Part shown: piece after piece, positions 34,899-43,763 of the stretch | Layout of the letters: each line of letters starts with the position of its first letter | Numbering within the stretch: the stretch's first letter is position 1 | From: Pantoea anthophila | GTDB lineage: Bacteria > Pseudomonadota > Gammaproteobacteria > Enterobacterales > Enterobacteriaceae | Length of the DNA stretch: 46,973 nucleotides | Assembly (NCBI RefSeq): GCF_006494375.1 | Contig: NZ_VHIZ01000006.1 | Span: 1 to 46,973, forward strand | Direction of reading: 5' to 3' | Notes under the pieces: generated by a model | What the model was told of the DNA's origin: nothing | Seen by the model: only the letters and a program-made list of their open reading frames with translations | The model's database searches: none | Translations under genes and position numbers: made by a program

Positions 34899-35888
34899 AT
34901 GTCCTCTTTCCCCCATCCCGACCGTTATCAGCAGATGGAATACCGGCGCAGCGGCCGCAGCGGCATTAAGCTGCCCGCCATTTCGCTGGGGCTGTGGCAT
35001 AACTTTGGCGACAGCACCCGCGTCGATAACAGCCGTGAACTGCTGCGCCATGCCTTTGACCGTGGCATTACGCACTTCGACTTAGCGAATAACTATGGTC
35101 CGCCGCCCGGCTCGGCAGAGGAGAACTTCGGCCGGCTTCTGCGGGAAGATTTTCGGGCTCATCGCGATGAGCTGATTATCTCCACCAAAGCGGGTTACAC
35201 CATGTGGCAGGGGCCTTATGGCGACTGGGGATCGCGTAAGTATCTGGTCGCCAGTCTGGACCAGAGCCTGAAACGAATGGGACTGGAGTATGTAGATATT
35301 TTCTATCATCACCGCCCCGATCCGGACACCCCGCTGGAGGAGACGATGCGCGCGCTGGATCATGTGGTGCGTCAGGGCAAAGCGCTTTACGCCGCCCTCT
35401 CGAACTATCCGGCCGGGATCGCGGCTGACGCGATAGCGATCCTGCGCGATCTCGGCACGCCCTGTCTGATCCACCAGCCGCGCTATTCGATGTTTGAACG
35501 CACACCGGAGCAGGGACTTATTCAGACGCTCGGCGAGGCGGGCGTCGGCTGTATCGCCTTTTCTCCGCTGGCGGGTGGCGTCCTCACCGATCGCTATCTG
35601 CAGGGCATCCCGGCCGATTCACGTGTGGCCAGCGACAGCCGCTTCCTGGATGAGAACCAGCTGACGGAGGAGAAAATGGCGCGGGTGCGCAGGCTGAATA
35701 CCCTGGCGCAGCAGCGCGGGCAGAAGCTGGCGCAGATGGCGCTGGCGTGGGTGCTGCGCGATGAGCGCGTCACCTCGGTACTGATTGGTGCCAGTAAAAC
35801 GGCGCAGATTGATGATGCCGTGGCGATGCTGGCCCGCCGTGAATTCAGCGACGATGAGCTGGCAGCCATTGACGCGGCCCTGATGTGA
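34899..35888 (+). CDS. Aldo/keto reductase, YghZ (L-glyceraldehyde-3-phosphate reductase) type
   Basis: This 329-residue NADPH-dependent reductase has the AKR tetrad in place: Asp61 and Tyr66 (FDLANNYGPPPGSAEENFG), Lys97 (ISTKAG) and His138 (YHHRPD). The extended NNYGPPPGSAE loop is the mark of the AKR14/YghZ group, which reduces L-glyceraldehyde-3-phosphate and methylglyoxal. An AGGAGCG ribosome site precedes the ATG. It is divergent from ipdC. A role in reducing indole-3-acetaldehyde or other aldehydes is conceivable but not shown. Confidence 0.88.
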   Translation: MSSFPHPDRYQQMEYRRSGRSGIKLPAISLGLWHNFGDSTRVDNSRELLRHAFDRGITHFDLANNYGPPPGSAEENFGRLLREDFRAHRDELIISTKAGYTMWQGPYGDWGSRKYLVASLDQSLKRMGLEYVDIFYHHRPDPDTPLEETMRALDHVVRQGKALYAALSNYPAGIAADAIAILRDLGTPCLIHQPRYSMFERTPEQGLIQTLGEAGVGCIAFSPLAGGVLTDRYLQGIPADSRVASDSRFLDENQLTEEKMARVRRLNTLAQQRGQKLAQMALAWVLRDERVTSVLIGASKTAQIDDAVAMLARREFSDDELAAIDAALM

Positions 35889-36058
35889 TCCCTGCCCTGC
35901 CCGGTGCTCACCGGGCAGTTTCAGGGCCAGAATTGTCTCAATCCCCTTTCTCTCCCCAATTTCCTCACAATCTTCCGACACAATGGTAGGGTAACAACAG
36001 CAATCCGCAGGCACAGACTGCGCCGCAACAGCATCAGACTGTTGATGAGGAGAAAAAA

Positions 36059-36463
36059 ATGAAAAGAGCCCTGATATTTGCTGCCCTGCTGGCCCTGTTG
36101 TCGCCACTGGCACACCAGACCGCCCAGGCCTCTGGAGCCTCTATTACACTGGCCCCCGGCGTAACCCTGAACCTGGGTGACCGCGATCGCCGTGGCTACT
36201 ACTGGGATGGCGGTCGCTGGCGTGAACCGCGCTGGTGGAACGATCGTTATTCTTATAATGAACGCCGCTGGTGGCGCCACGAAGAGTGGCGTCGTCATCA
36301 GCAGTGGGAGCGTGAACGTCGCTGGCATGAGCGCGACCGTGAGCGTCGCTGGGAACATCAGCATCGCCGCGATCGTGACTGGGATCATCATGACCGTCGT
36401 GGTCCGGGGCCGCATGGGTTCGGGCCTCACGGACCGGGCCCGCACGGCCACGATCGTCACTAA
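36059..36463 (+). CDS. ypeC: YpeC, DUF2502 periplasmic protein
   Basis: This 134-residue exported protein has a signal peptide of about 24 residues ending AQA. A core resembling E. coli YpeC follows (LAPGVTLNLGDRDRRGYYWDGGRWR). The rest is a very Arg/Trp/His/Glu-rich tail, and the last 25 residues contain H-G-P repeats. It sits beside mntH as in E. coli. The family function is unknown, and the His- and charge-rich tail suggests metal or surface binding. GAGGAG precedes the ATG, and a strong bidirectional terminator follows. Confidence 0.85.
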   Translation: MKRALIFAALLALLSPLAHQTAQASGASITLAPGVTLNLGDRDRRGYYWDGGRWREPRWWNDRYSYNERRWWRHEEWRRHQQWERERRWHERDRERRWEHQHRRDRDWDHHDRRGPGPHGFGPHGPGPHGHDRH

Positions 36464-36467
36464 ACAA

Positions 36468-36493
36468 AACGCCCGGCATAACCGGGCGTTTTT
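36468..36493. terminator. Bidirectional terminator between ypeC and mntH
   Basis: AACGCCCGG, a 5-base loop, CCGGGCGTT, with TTT after the stem on the plus strand and TTTTGTTT on the minus strand. It serves two convergent genes. Confidence 0.88.
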
Positions 36494-36507
36494 GTCAGTC
36501 AGGCGCG

Positions 36508-37749
36508 TTACAGCCCCAGCGCCTCTCCCACCAGCAAATAGAGGTTCAGCGTAATCACCAGCAGCACAATCAGGCGGCCGGTGTTCTGCATCAGGCGGGA
36601 GTTAACCATATCCTCCCCCATCAGCTCACGATTGCCGGTAAAAGCCAGCAGCGGGATCAGCGCCAGTGCAATTCCGAAACTCAGCAGCACCTGACTCATC
36701 ACCAGAACCCGGGTTGGGTCCCAGCCTGCCGCGATGACAATAAACGAGGGCAGCATGGTGATGGTGCGGCGTAACCAGAGCGGAATATGGAAGCGGATAA
36801 AGCCCTGCATCACCACCTGGCCCGCCAGGGTGCCCACCACGGTCGAGGATAATCCCGCGGCGACCAGACTCAGACCGAAGACCGTCGCCGCTGCCTGACC
36901 CAGCAGCGGTTGCAGCGTCAGGTAGGCCTGATCGAGTTCCGCAATTTTACTGTGACCGCTGAAGTGAAAAGCGGCTGCCGCAGTCGCCATCATCGCCAGA
37001 TTGACGAATCCGGCAATCGTCATGGCAATCGCTACGTCCAGCTTGGTCGAGGAGTAACGCTGACTTTTACTGTCCTCACTTTTACCCTGTGTCAGGGCAG
37101 AGTGCAGATAGATGACGTGCGGCATGATGGTGGCGCCCAGCACACCGGCCGCCAGGAAGACGGCATCAGATGTCGGCAGCGCGGGCAGTGCCATCCCGGT
37201 CACCAGCTCTTTGACGTCAGGCTGAGAGAAGAAGAGTTCGACGATATAGGCCGCCGCCACAAACAGCAGCAGTCCTCCTATCACCAGCTCCAGCGGCTTT
37301 TGCCCCCGGCTCTGCAGCATCAGGATCAGGAACGTGGCGACACCGGTCAGCACCGCGCCCTGCATCAGCGAGATGCCGAGCAGCAGTTTGAATCCCAGCG
37401 CGGCCCCGATAAACTCCGCGAGGTCGGTCGCCATCGCGATAATCTCCGCCTGTACCCAGTAGAACCAGACGGCGGGCCGGGGAAAACGATCGCGGATATG
37501 TTCAGCGAGGTTTTTACCCGTGGCGATCCCCAGCTTGGCGGACATCAGCTGGATCAGCATGGCCATGACGTTTGCCCACACCACGACCCACAGCAGCTTA
37601 TAGCCGTAAGCGGCACCCGCCTGAATATTGGTCGCAAAGTTGCCCGGATCGATATAGCCGATAGCGGCGATAAAGGCGGGCCCCAGCAGTGCGAGTTTGA
37701 CTTTTCTGACTCCGCGAGCGGCGCGCTCGGCGGTACGACTTTCAAACAT
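36508..37749 (-). CDS. mntH: Proton-dependent manganese transporter MntH (NRAMP)
   Basis: This 413-residue inner-membrane importer takes up Mn(II) and Fe(II) with protons. The NRAMP metal motifs are both present: DPGN at 34-37 ([12 protein letters not shown]) and MPH in helix 6 ([14 protein letters not shown]). About 11 helices are expected. The promoter has a palindrome of MntR type overlapping its -10 box (37853-37881), so repression by manganese is likely. It is divergent from nupC, as in E. coli. Confidence 0.96.
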   Translation of the reverse strand: MFESRTAERAARGVRKVKLALLGPAFIAAIGYIDPGNFATNIQAGAAYGYKLLWVVVWANVMAMLIQLMSAKLGIATGKNLAEHIRDRFPRPAVWFYWVQAEIIAMATDLAEFIGAALGFKLLLGISLMQGAVLTGVATFLILMLQSRGQKPLELVIGGLLLFVAAAYIVELFFSQPDVKELVTGMALPALPTSDAVFLAAGVLGATIMPHVIYLHSALTQGKSEDSKSQRYSSTKLDVAIAMTIAGFVNLAMMATAAAAFHFSGHSKIAELDQAYLTLQPLLGQAAATVFGLSLVAAGLSSTVVGTLAGQVVMQGFIRFHIPLWLRRTITMLPSFIVIAAGWDPTRVLVMSQVLLSFGIALALIPLLAFTGNRELMGEDMVNSRLMQNTGRLIVLLVITLNLYLLVGEALGL

Positions 37750-37852
37750 ATCCGGTACCCTGTCTGAACATGTGCCTGCCCCGGCAGCTTAGGGGTTGGC
37801 ATGAGCAAGTGAAATTCGTTTATTGTTATCGGTGTAATAGATACTGCTATAA

Positions 37853-37881
37853 AGTATAGCCATTGCTATACATTACAGCAA
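37853..37881 (-). promoter_or_regulatory. mntH promoter with MntR-type operator
   Basis: On the minus strand TTGCTG and TATACT lie 17 bases apart. The inverted repeat GTATAGC-CATT-GCTATAC (37854-37871) covers the -10 and part of the spacer. It shares the core ATAGC-N4-GCTAT with the E. coli MntR box. Bound MntR would block polymerase. Confidence 0.75.
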
Positions 37882-38037
37882 AGGAAGTGACTGCTAAAAA
37901 TGTGAGCAAGCATGTCACTTTACGCTCTGTGTAAAATATAGACAATAATTATGTGGTTATAAGAGGTAAATGATTTGTAAACAGGACGTGATCAGGGAAA
38001 CTTTTCTGGAAAATATAGCGATAGCGAATACTTATAT

Positions 38038-38079
38038 TGTGGTTCAGATCTCGTTTTTAAGTAACGCGTTACATAGAAT
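38038..38079 (+). promoter_or_regulatory. Candidate nupC promoter with CRP site and palindrome
   Basis: TGTGG-N6-TCTCG (38038-38053) is a partial CRP site centred about 40 bases before a start predicted from the -10 box TAGAAT (38074-38079), the class II position. Between them is the perfect 12-bp palindrome GTAACGCGTTAC (38061-38072). The -35 box is poor, as expected for an activator-dependent promoter. CRP control is known for E. coli nupC. Confidence 0.5.
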
Positions 38080-38118
38080 ACGCAGCAAAATACAATCCTC
38101 CTCAAATTTGGAGCAACT

Positions 38119-39309
38119 ATGTCCCATATTTTGCAGTTTATTTTAGCACTGGTGGTGGTCGGGATACTCTCCCTGCTGGTCAGTCACGATCGTAAAAGCA
38201 TTCGCATCCGCTACATCATACAGCTCCTTGTGATTGAAATAGTCCTCGCCTGGTTCTTCCTGAACTCAGAAGCGGGACTGGGCTTCGTTAAAGGTTTCGC
38301 TGGCTTCTTTGACCATCTGCTGAAGTATGCTGCCCAGGGAACCAACTTTGTCTTTGGCAACATGAACGACAAAGGTCTGGCCTTCTTCTTCCTGAACGTC
38401 CTCTGCCCTATCGTCTTTATCTCTGCGCTGATCGGCATTCTGCAGCATTTCCGTATCCTGCCGTGGGTGATTCGCGGTATCGGCACCGTGCTGTCGAAAG
38501 TGAACGGCATGGGAAAACTGGAATCTTTCAACGCCGTGAGTTCTCTGATTCTGGGACAGTCAGAAAACTTCATCGCCTATAAAGATATCCTCGGCAAGAT
38601 GTCTAACCGCCGCATGTACACCATGGCAGCAACCGCGATGTCGACCGTCTCGATGTCTATCGTCGGTGCCTACATGACCATGCTGCAGCCAAAGTATGTG
38701 GTTGCGGCGCTGGTGCTCAACATGTTCAGCACCTTCATTGTGCTGTCGCTGATTAACCCTTATCGCGTTGAGAACGAAGAAGACCTCCAGTTGCAGGATC
38801 TGCACAAGGGTCAGAGCTTCTTTGAGATGCTGGGTGAATATATTCTGGCGGGTTTCCGCGTCGCGATTATCGTTGCGGCCATGCTGATTGGTTTTATCGC
38901 GCTGATTTCAGGCCTGAATGCGCTGTTTGACCTCATCTTCGGCGTCACCTTCCAGGGCGTGCTTGGCTTTGTCTTCTATCCGTTTGCGTGGATGATGGGC
39001 GTGCCGTCCGGTGAAGCGTTGCAGGTTGGCAGTATCATGGCGACCAAGCTGGTTTCCAATGAGTTTGTTGCCATGATGGATCTGCAGAAAATTGCGGGTC
39101 AGCTGTCGCCAAACTCAGAAGGTATCCTGTCGGTGTTCCTGGTGTCGTTTGCTAACTTCTCATCCATCGGCATCGTGGCCGGTGCGATTAAAGGGCTGAA
39201 CGAAGAACAGGGCAACGTGGTCTCCCGCTTTGGCCTGAAGCTGCTGTACGGCTCTACGCTGGTCAGCGTGCTCTCCGCCGCTATCGCCGGGCTGGTGCTG
39301 GCGTTTTAA
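38119..39309 (+). CDS. nupC: Nucleoside:proton symporter NupC
   Basis: This 396-residue concentrative nucleoside transporter of the inner membrane is close to E. coli NupC. Diagnostic segments are [32 protein letters not shown], the substrate/ion loop [21 protein letters not shown], and the late [16 protein letters not shown]. It imports pyrimidine nucleosides and adenosine. GGAG lies 7 bases before the ATG. It is monocistronic, with a hairpin right after the stop. Confidence 0.96.
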   Translation: MSHILQFILALVVVGILSLLVSHDRKSIRIRYIIQLLVIEIVLAWFFLNSEAGLGFVKGFAGFFDHLLKYAAQGTNFVFGNMNDKGLAFFFLNVLCPIVFISALIGILQHFRILPWVIRGIGTVLSKVNGMGKLESFNAVSSLILGQSENFIAYKDILGKMSNRRMYTMAATAMSTVSMSIVGAYMTMLQPKYVVAALVLNMFSTFIVLSLINPYRVENEEDLQLQDLHKGQSFFEMLGEYILAGFRVAIIVAAMLIGFIALISGLNALFDLIFGVTFQGVLGFVFYPFAWMMGVPSGEALQVGSIMATKLVSNEFVAMMDLQKIAGQLSPNSEGILSVFLVSFANFSSIGIVAGAIKGLNEEQGNVVSRFGLKLLYGSTLVSVLSAAIAGLVLAF

Positions 39310-39316
39310 GTTTCAG

Positions 39317-39342
39317 AGGGCGAGCCGGTCTCGCCCTTCTCT
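39317..39342 (+). terminator. Terminator after nupC
   Basis: AGGGCGAG, CCGGT loop, CTCGCCCT, then a mixed T/C tract, 8 bases after the nupC stop. The following 250 bases up to the tRNA genes hold nothing I can identify. Confidence 0.7.
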
Positions 39343-39590
39343 TCTGCTTTACCCTTCTCTTCCCTGCATCGCTTTAACTTATCCCCTTCGCTCCCCTTCC
39401 GCCTGCCTGCTCAGGCCTGTTCTCTTCGTTTAACCGCCGTGCAGAGGCAGCAGCATGGCGCAGAACAACCCTGATGGCGGAAAGCGTTAACGAGGGCAAA
39501 GCGGGAGAAACAGCAACAGAAAGTGAGACTCGCAGAAAAGGCGAAGAATACGTACTACAGAAAGGATGTTGACAGCGATGTGTCAGAAAA

Positions 39591-39666
<76 letters not shown>

Positions 39667-39710
39667 ACATCTGGAATCATTTTTCAGTACCAAACTTTTG
39701 GGAAGAAGTT

Positions 39711-39786
39711 TGGTGGAGCTAAGCGGGATCGAACCGCTGACCTCCTGCATGCCATGCAGGCGCTCTCCCAGCTGAGCTATAGCCCC
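39711..39786 (-). tRNA. tRNA-Ala (anticodon GGC)
   Basis: This is a 76-base cloverleaf with encoded CCA. The anticodon stem is CCTGC/GCAGG around ATGGCAT, and the acceptor is GGGGCTA/TAGCTCC. It lies 44 bases before the second tRNA-Ala in the same transcript and differs from it in both the acceptor and anticodon stems. Confidence 0.97.
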
Positions 39787-39821
39787 GAACCGAAAAACTG
39801 TCGTGTTAAGCGACGGACGGC

Positions 39822-39850
39822 ATAATATGAAACCGCCCTCGGGGTGTCAA
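39822..39850 (-). promoter_or_regulatory. tRNA-Ala operon promoter
   Basis: On the minus strand a perfect TTGACA lies 17 bases before TATTAT, followed by the G/C-rich GCCGTCC. Such a discriminator is typical of stable-RNA promoters under stringent control. It ends about 35 bases before the first tRNA. Confidence 0.88.
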
Positions 39851-40146
39851 CGGCAAAATCACATTCTCGGTTTGATCGCTGAAAAAGGCGGCAACCTGCG
39901 AAGTTTCAGCAGCATGGCGCAGCGGAAAACCGTGACGCTGACCTCATACGGGGACAACGGCTGTTATTTACCCTGAGGTCAGGTTAATTCATGGTTAAAT
40001 ATGTTATAGGAATTTTCTTGTCTTCATCTTTTACGCATGCAAAACTTAGCCCGCTAATTTAGCGGATGCCGGGACCCTCTCCCGCGCGCCGCGCGTCCAC
40101 CAGGCGTTTATCGTCCCATTATTCATAAAAAAACTACTGAGATACT
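39851..40146 (+). other. Upstream region of the formate/nitrite-family gene
   Basis: About 300 bases without a gene. A hairpin CCGCTAA-T-TTAGCGG lies near 40050, and a G/C-rich, palindrome-bearing stretch at about 40070-40105 would be in the leader. No known riboswitch pattern is recognised and no clear promoter is seen. Confidence 0.4.
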
Positions 40147-40935
40147 ATGTCGCTGCATACACCTAAAGAAATCGCACAACTGGCGATCCAGGCAGGCGTG
40201 GCTAAAAGCCGTGTGCCTGTCAGCATCCTTCTGATTCTCGGCTTTTTGGCGGGCGCGTTTATCGCGACCGGCTTCCTGCTGGATCTTCATGTCATTAACT
40301 CCCTGCCTGCAGACTGGGGCTCCTTTGGCGGCCTGCTCGGCGCAGCCGTTTTCCCGGTCGGGTTGATTCTGACGGTACTGGCCGGTGGTGAGCTGCTGAC
40401 CGGTAATATGATGACCCTGCCTGTCGCCTGGTTCGCCCGTCGCATCAGCTTTATGAGCGTGGCGCGCAACTGGTTCTGGGTAACCCTGGCTAACTTCCTC
40501 GGCAGCGTGGCTGTCGCCTGGTTCTTTGGCCACATCCTGGGCATGACCGAAGGCGATTATCTGAAGAAGACCGTAGCCATCGCCTCGGCAAAAGTTCACG
40601 CCGATTTCCTGCACGCCTTTATTTCCGGCATCGGCTGCAACTGGCTGGTCTGCCTGGCGGTCTGGCTGGCGTTTGCCAGTAAAGATGTGGTGGGCAAAAT
40701 CTTTGGCATGTGGTTCCCGATCATGGCGTTTGTGGCCATCGGCTTCCAGCACGTCGTCGCGAACATGTTCATTATTCCGGCCGCCATTTTTGCCGGTCAG
40801 CTGAGCTGGGCGGAATACTTCCCCAACTTCGTTGCCGTCTTCGCAGGCAATGCCGTAGGGGGCGCCGTCTTCGTCGGCCTGGCCTACTTCCTTGCCTTCC
40901 GTCCTGCTGCTGAACCTGCCAGCAACCCGCAATAA
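40147..40935 (+). CDS. Formate/nitrite transporter (FNT) family channel
   Basis: This 262-residue inner-membrane channel belongs to the FocA/NirC family. The signature GGELLTGNMMTLPVAW lies at about 79-94, and the sixth-helix motif GNAVGGAVFVGLAYF near 236-250. Six helices are expected, and the family forms pentamers that conduct small monocarboxylate or nitrite ions. It is not focA by context, since pflB is absent. The protein is closer in look to stand-alone FNT proteins. The anion carried is unknown. Confidence 0.88.
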   Translation: MSLHTPKEIAQLAIQAGVAKSRVPVSILLILGFLAGAFIATGFLLDLHVINSLPADWGSFGGLLGAAVFPVGLILTVLAGGELLTGNMMTLPVAWFARRISFMSVARNWFWVTLANFLGSVAVAWFFGHILGMTEGDYLKKTVAIASAKVHADFLHAFISGIGCNWLVCLAVWLAFASKDVVGKIFGMWFPIMAFVAIGFQHVVANMFIIPAAIFAGQLSWAEYFPNFVAVFAGNAVGGAVFVGLAYFLAFRPAAEPASNPQ

Positions 40936-41046
40936 TCCTCTTTTGCCTTTTGTCGAGCGACAAAAGGCAATTTCTGCTTCAGTTACTTTCACGCGTTAGG
41001 TTTTGCTGTAATATGTACCGCTAATGTATTTAACAGGGATAGCATC

Positions 41047-41400
41047 GTGAAAAAGGAATGGCTTACTCCCGAAGAGCTGGCTGCAGAAACGGGTTACAGT
41101 CGGCAAACGGTGAATAAATGGATTAAGCGTGAGAACTGGACGACGACACCGAAGCCCGGTGTGCAAGGCGGCAAAGCGCGTCTCATCCATATTGATGAGC
41201 GTGTGAAAAGTTTTATTCAGTCTACCCGCAATCTCCACGAACCGGTGGCAACCTACGGTGCCGCAGCCAATTCGTTACCTGCGTTATTAATAAGTTCCGT
41301 CCAGCAAATGAGTCAGGAAGAGCAGGATCAGTTCACTGCGTTAATCTTACGTGAAGGGATAAAAGGTGTTCTGCAGCGACTGGGCATCAGCCAGGAGTAA
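41047..41400 (+). CDS. YfeC-like DNA-binding regulator
   Basis: This 117-residue protein starts with GTG after AGGGA. Residues 5-50 form a MerR/excisionase-like winged helix: WLTPEELAAETGYSRQTVNKWI, split here as LTPEELAAETGYS and RQTVNKWI, then RPGVQGGKAR-like KPGVQGGKARLI. The C-terminus ends REGIKGVLQRLGI. Both parts match the E. coli YfeC/YfeD family, whose genes also lie next to gltX. One copy is present here where E. coli has two. Its targets are not known. Confidence 0.82.
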   Translation: MKKEWLTPEELAAETGYSRQTVNKWIKRENWTTTPKPGVQGGKARLIHIDERVKSFIQSTRNLHEPVATYGAAANSLPALLISSVQQMSQEEQDQFTALILREGIKGVLQRLGISQE

Positions 41401-41405
41401 AGAAA

Positions 41406-41426
41406 CCGGAAGCGTGAAGCTTCCGG
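41406..41426 (-). terminator. Terminator after gltX
   Basis: CCGGAAGC and GCTTCCGG pair around 5 bases. On the minus strand the stem is followed by TTTCTTT, so it serves gltX. The tail on the plus strand is poor, although the yfeC-like gene ends here too. Confidence 0.75.
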
Positions 41427-41435
41427 CTGTGTGAA

Positions 41436-42851
41436 TTAAGCCTGCGCTTCCCGCTCACTGATAAAGGCCAGAGCCTGCTCAATGCGCGCCACGCTGCGGC
41501 TGCGGCCAATCGCCTCCACGGTGACATCCAGACCCGGAGACTGACCAGCACCGGTCACCGCAACACGCAGCGGCATACCGACTTTGCCCATCCCGACTTC
41601 CAGCTCATCTGCCGTACTCTGAATAGCCTGATGCACGTTTTCAGCGTTCCACTCAGCGATTGCGGCCAGCTTATTGCGCACCACTTCCAGCGGCTGACGC
41701 GCCACCGGACGAAGATGTTTCTTCGCGGCATCCGCATCAAATTCGGCAAAGTCTTCATAGAAGTAGCGGCACGATTCCGCCATCTCTTTCAGCGTCTTGC
41801 AGCGTTCGCCCAGCAGGCCAACCAGCTTCGCCAGTTCCGGGCCGGTGCGGGTATCAATGTTCTGCTGTTCAATATGCCACTGCAGATGGGTCGCCACATA
41901 TTCAGGCGGCAGCGCGTTAATATAGTGATGATTCAGCCACTGCAGTTTCTCAGTGTTGAACGCACTGGCAGACTTGCTGACCGCATCCAGGGTAAACAGC
42001 TCGGTCATTTCAGCTACGCTGAAAATTTCCTGATCGCCGTGTGACCAGCCAAGACGCACCAGGTAGTTCAGCAGCGCTTCCGGCAGGTAGCCATCATCAC
42101 GATACTGCATAACCCCTACCGCACCGTGACGTTTAGAGAGTTTTTTACCGTCATCGCCCAGGATCATCGAAACGTGCGCATAGACCGGAACCTGTGCACC
42201 AATCGCTTTAAGGATATTGATCTGGCGTGGCGTGTTGTTGATGTGGTCTTCACCGCGAATAACGTGGGTGATACCCATATCCCAGTCATCCACGACGACG
42301 CAGAAGTTGTAGGTTGGCGACCCGTCGGTACGACGGATGATCAGGTCATCCAGCTCCTGGTTGCTGAACTCAATCGGGCCACGGATCTGGTCGTCAAAGA
42401 TGACCGAGCCTTCCTGCGGATTGCGGAAGCGCACGACGCAGGGCTCATCATCGGCATGATGTTCATGGCTGTCACGGCAGCGGCCGTCATAACGCGGCTT
42501 TTCATTATTGGCCATCTGCGCTTCACGCAGCGCTTCCAGACGCTCTTTAGAGCAGTAGCATTTATAGGCGGTGCCCGCTTCCAGCATTTCATCAATGACC
42601 GCGTTGTAGCGATCAAAACGTTTAGTCTGGTAGTAAGGGCCTTCATTCCAGTCGAGGCTCAGCCAGTTCATCCCATCCATGATGGCTTCAATGGCTTCCG
42701 GCGTGGAGCGCTCCAGATCGGTGTCTTCGATGCGCAGCACAAACTCGCCCTGGTTGTGACGGGCAAAAAGCCAGGAGTAAAGTGCGGTACGAGCGCCACC
42801 GACATGTAAGTAGCCGGTCGGGCTGGGCGCGAAGCGTGTTTTGATTTTCAT
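41436..42851 (-). CDS. gltX: Glutamyl-tRNA synthetase
   Basis: This 471-residue class-I synthetase charges tRNA-Glu, an essential step in translation. The HIGH-type motif appears as [12 protein letters not shown] (residues 9-20) and the KMSKS-type loop as KLSKRHG. A zinc-like Cys/His group occurs in [11 protein letters not shown] and GRCRDSHEH, as in E. coli GltX. Length equals the E. coli enzyme. It is divergent from the tRNA-Val/Lys operon, a conserved arrangement. Confidence 0.98.
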   Translation of the reverse strand: MKIKTRFAPSPTGYLHVGGARTALYSWLFARHNQGEFVLRIEDTDLERSTPEAIEAIMDGMNWLSLDWNEGPYYQTKRFDRYNAVIDEMLEAGTAYKCYCSKERLEALREAQMANNEKPRYDGRCRDSHEHHADDEPCVVRFRNPQEGSVIFDDQIRGPIEFSNQELDDLIIRRTDGSPTYNFCVVVDDWDMGITHVIRGEDHINNTPRQINILKAIGAQVPVYAHVSMILGDDGKKLSKRHGAVGVMQYRDDGYLPEALLNYLVRLGWSHGDQEIFSVAEMTELFTLDAVSKSASAFNTEKLQWLNHHYINALPPEYVATHLQWHIEQQNIDTRTGPELAKLVGLLGERCKTLKEMAESCRYFYEDFAEFDADAAKKHLRPVARQPLEVVRNKLAAIAEWNAENVHQAIQSTADELEVGMGKVGMPLRVAVTGAGQSPGLDVTVEAIGRSRSVARIEQALAFISEREAQA

Positions 42852-43077
42852 TGAGTATTGCCTTAGATGCGCGGGTTCGTTGTCTGGATGACAAAAAACA
42901 GGTTAGACGCGAAAAACAGTGGCCACATTCTAGCATCTGCCCATGAATCCTCAATGGATGCCGGCCGGTTGCCGGCCGTGAAAAGGCGCTTTTCTGCCAG
43001 TAAAACCAGCATATTGGCTAAAAGCGCGACAGGATGTTTAAAAATAAACCGAACGAACATTTATGTTTTAAAAAGCG

Positions 43078-43105
43078 TTGACTCAAAATCAACTATCCCT
43101 ATAAT
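43078..43105 (+). promoter_or_regulatory. tRNA-Val/Lys operon promoter
   Basis: TTGACT and a perfect TATAAT lie 16 bases apart, followed by GCGACTCC, a G/C-rich discriminator typical of stringently controlled stable-RNA promoters. It ends 17 bases before the first tRNA-Val. Confidence 0.92.
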
Positions 43106-43122
43106 GCGACTCCACACAGCGG

Positions 43123-43198
43123 GGGTGATTAGCTCAGTTGGTAGAGCATCTCCCTTACAAGGAGGGGGTCGGCGGTTCGAACCCGTCATCACCCACCA
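43123..43198 (+). tRNA. tRNA-Val (anticodon TAC)
   Basis: This is a 76-base cloverleaf with encoded CCA. The acceptor is GGGTGAT/ATCACCC, and the anticodon loop CTTACAA reads TAC. It is the first of three identical copies in one transcript. Confidence 0.98.
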
Positions 43199-43238
43199 CT
43201 CTTAACAGGGTGCCCGCAGTGAACAGGTATGAAGATAT

Positions 43239-43314
43239 GGGTGATTAGCTCAGTTGGTAGAGCATCTCCCTTACAAGGAGGGGGTCGGCGGTTCGAACCC
43301 GTCATCACCCACCA
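43239..43314 (+). tRNA. tRNA-Val (anticodon TAC)
   Basis: Second identical copy, with encoded CCA. It lies 40 bases after the first; the spacers differ, so only the tRNA body is duplicated. Confidence 0.98.
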
Positions 43315-43348
43315 TATCTTGCCTGTTAGCACTACTGAAGTACGAAGT

Positions 43349-43424
43349 GGGTGATTAGCTCAGTTGGTAGAGCATCTCCCTTACAAGGAGGGGGTCGGCG
43401 GTTCGAACCCGTCATCACCCACCA
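43349..43424 (+). tRNA. tRNA-Val (anticodon TAC)
   Basis: Third identical copy, 34 bases after the second and only 4 bases before tRNA-Lys, with encoded CCA. Confidence 0.98.
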
Positions 43425-43428
43425 CTTC

Positions 43429-43504
43429 GGGTCGTTAGCTCAGTTGGTAGAGCAGTTGACTTTTAATCAATTGGTCGCAGGTTCGAATCCTGCACGACCC
43501 ACCA
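43429..43504 (+). tRNA. tRNA-Lys (anticodon TTT)
   Basis: This is a 76-base cloverleaf with encoded CCA. The acceptor is GGGTCGT/ACGACCC, and the anticodon loop CTTTTAA reads TTT. It is the last gene of the tRNA operon, as in E. coli valUXY-lysV. Confidence 0.98.
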
Positions 43505-43512
43505 ATTCAGAG

Positions 43513-43537
43513 AAAAGCGCCTTTAAGGCGCTTTTTT
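43513..43537 (+). terminator. Terminator of the tRNA-Val/Lys operon
   Basis: AGCGCC, TTTAA loop, GGCGCT followed by a run of T residues, 9 bases after tRNA-Lys. Confidence 0.92.
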
Positions 43538-43710
43538 CGTTTCTGTGCTTTAGCCGCTTATGCGTTTCAGTCCCCCCCCTTCACTTATTCTGGCTGCCTG
43601 AGTGCCACGTTTATTTTACTGCGCCAGGCTCAGCCTGAATGACGACTCCCCTCAGAAAGGGGCTTTCAGAAGAAGAATCTGCTTTTTTACTCCCCTGCTC
43701 TTTTTGACAC

Positions 43711-43737
43711 TTCAGTTATTCCTGCCTGCGCCGATAA
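43711..43737 (+). promoter_or_regulatory. Sigma-28 (FliA) promoter for the flxA-like gene
   Basis: GCCGATAA (43730-43737) is a perfect sigma-28 -10 element. Exactly 11 bases upstream is TTCAGTTA, matching the -35 consensus TAAAGTTT at 5 of 8 positions. It ends 26 bases before the ATG. E. coli flxA is a known FliA-dependent gene. Confidence 0.78.
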
Positions 43738-43763
43738 CCTTATAGACGAACTACAGGGAGAAA

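Noticed and set aside
37912..37960. Fur box before mntH
   Set aside because: The A/T-rich match near 37935-37955 is too weak to separate from background.
40123..40992. 289-codon frame antisense to the FNT gene, and similar long antisense frames elsewhere (9153-10019, 7662-8351, 36910-37767)
   Set aside because: They lie opposite well-supported genes, have low-complexity or random-looking translations and no family features.
43123..43504. Regularly spaced 76-base direct repeats, CRISPR-like at first sight
   Set aside because: They are three identical tRNA-Val genes and a tRNA-Lys with encoded CCA; spacers are uneven.
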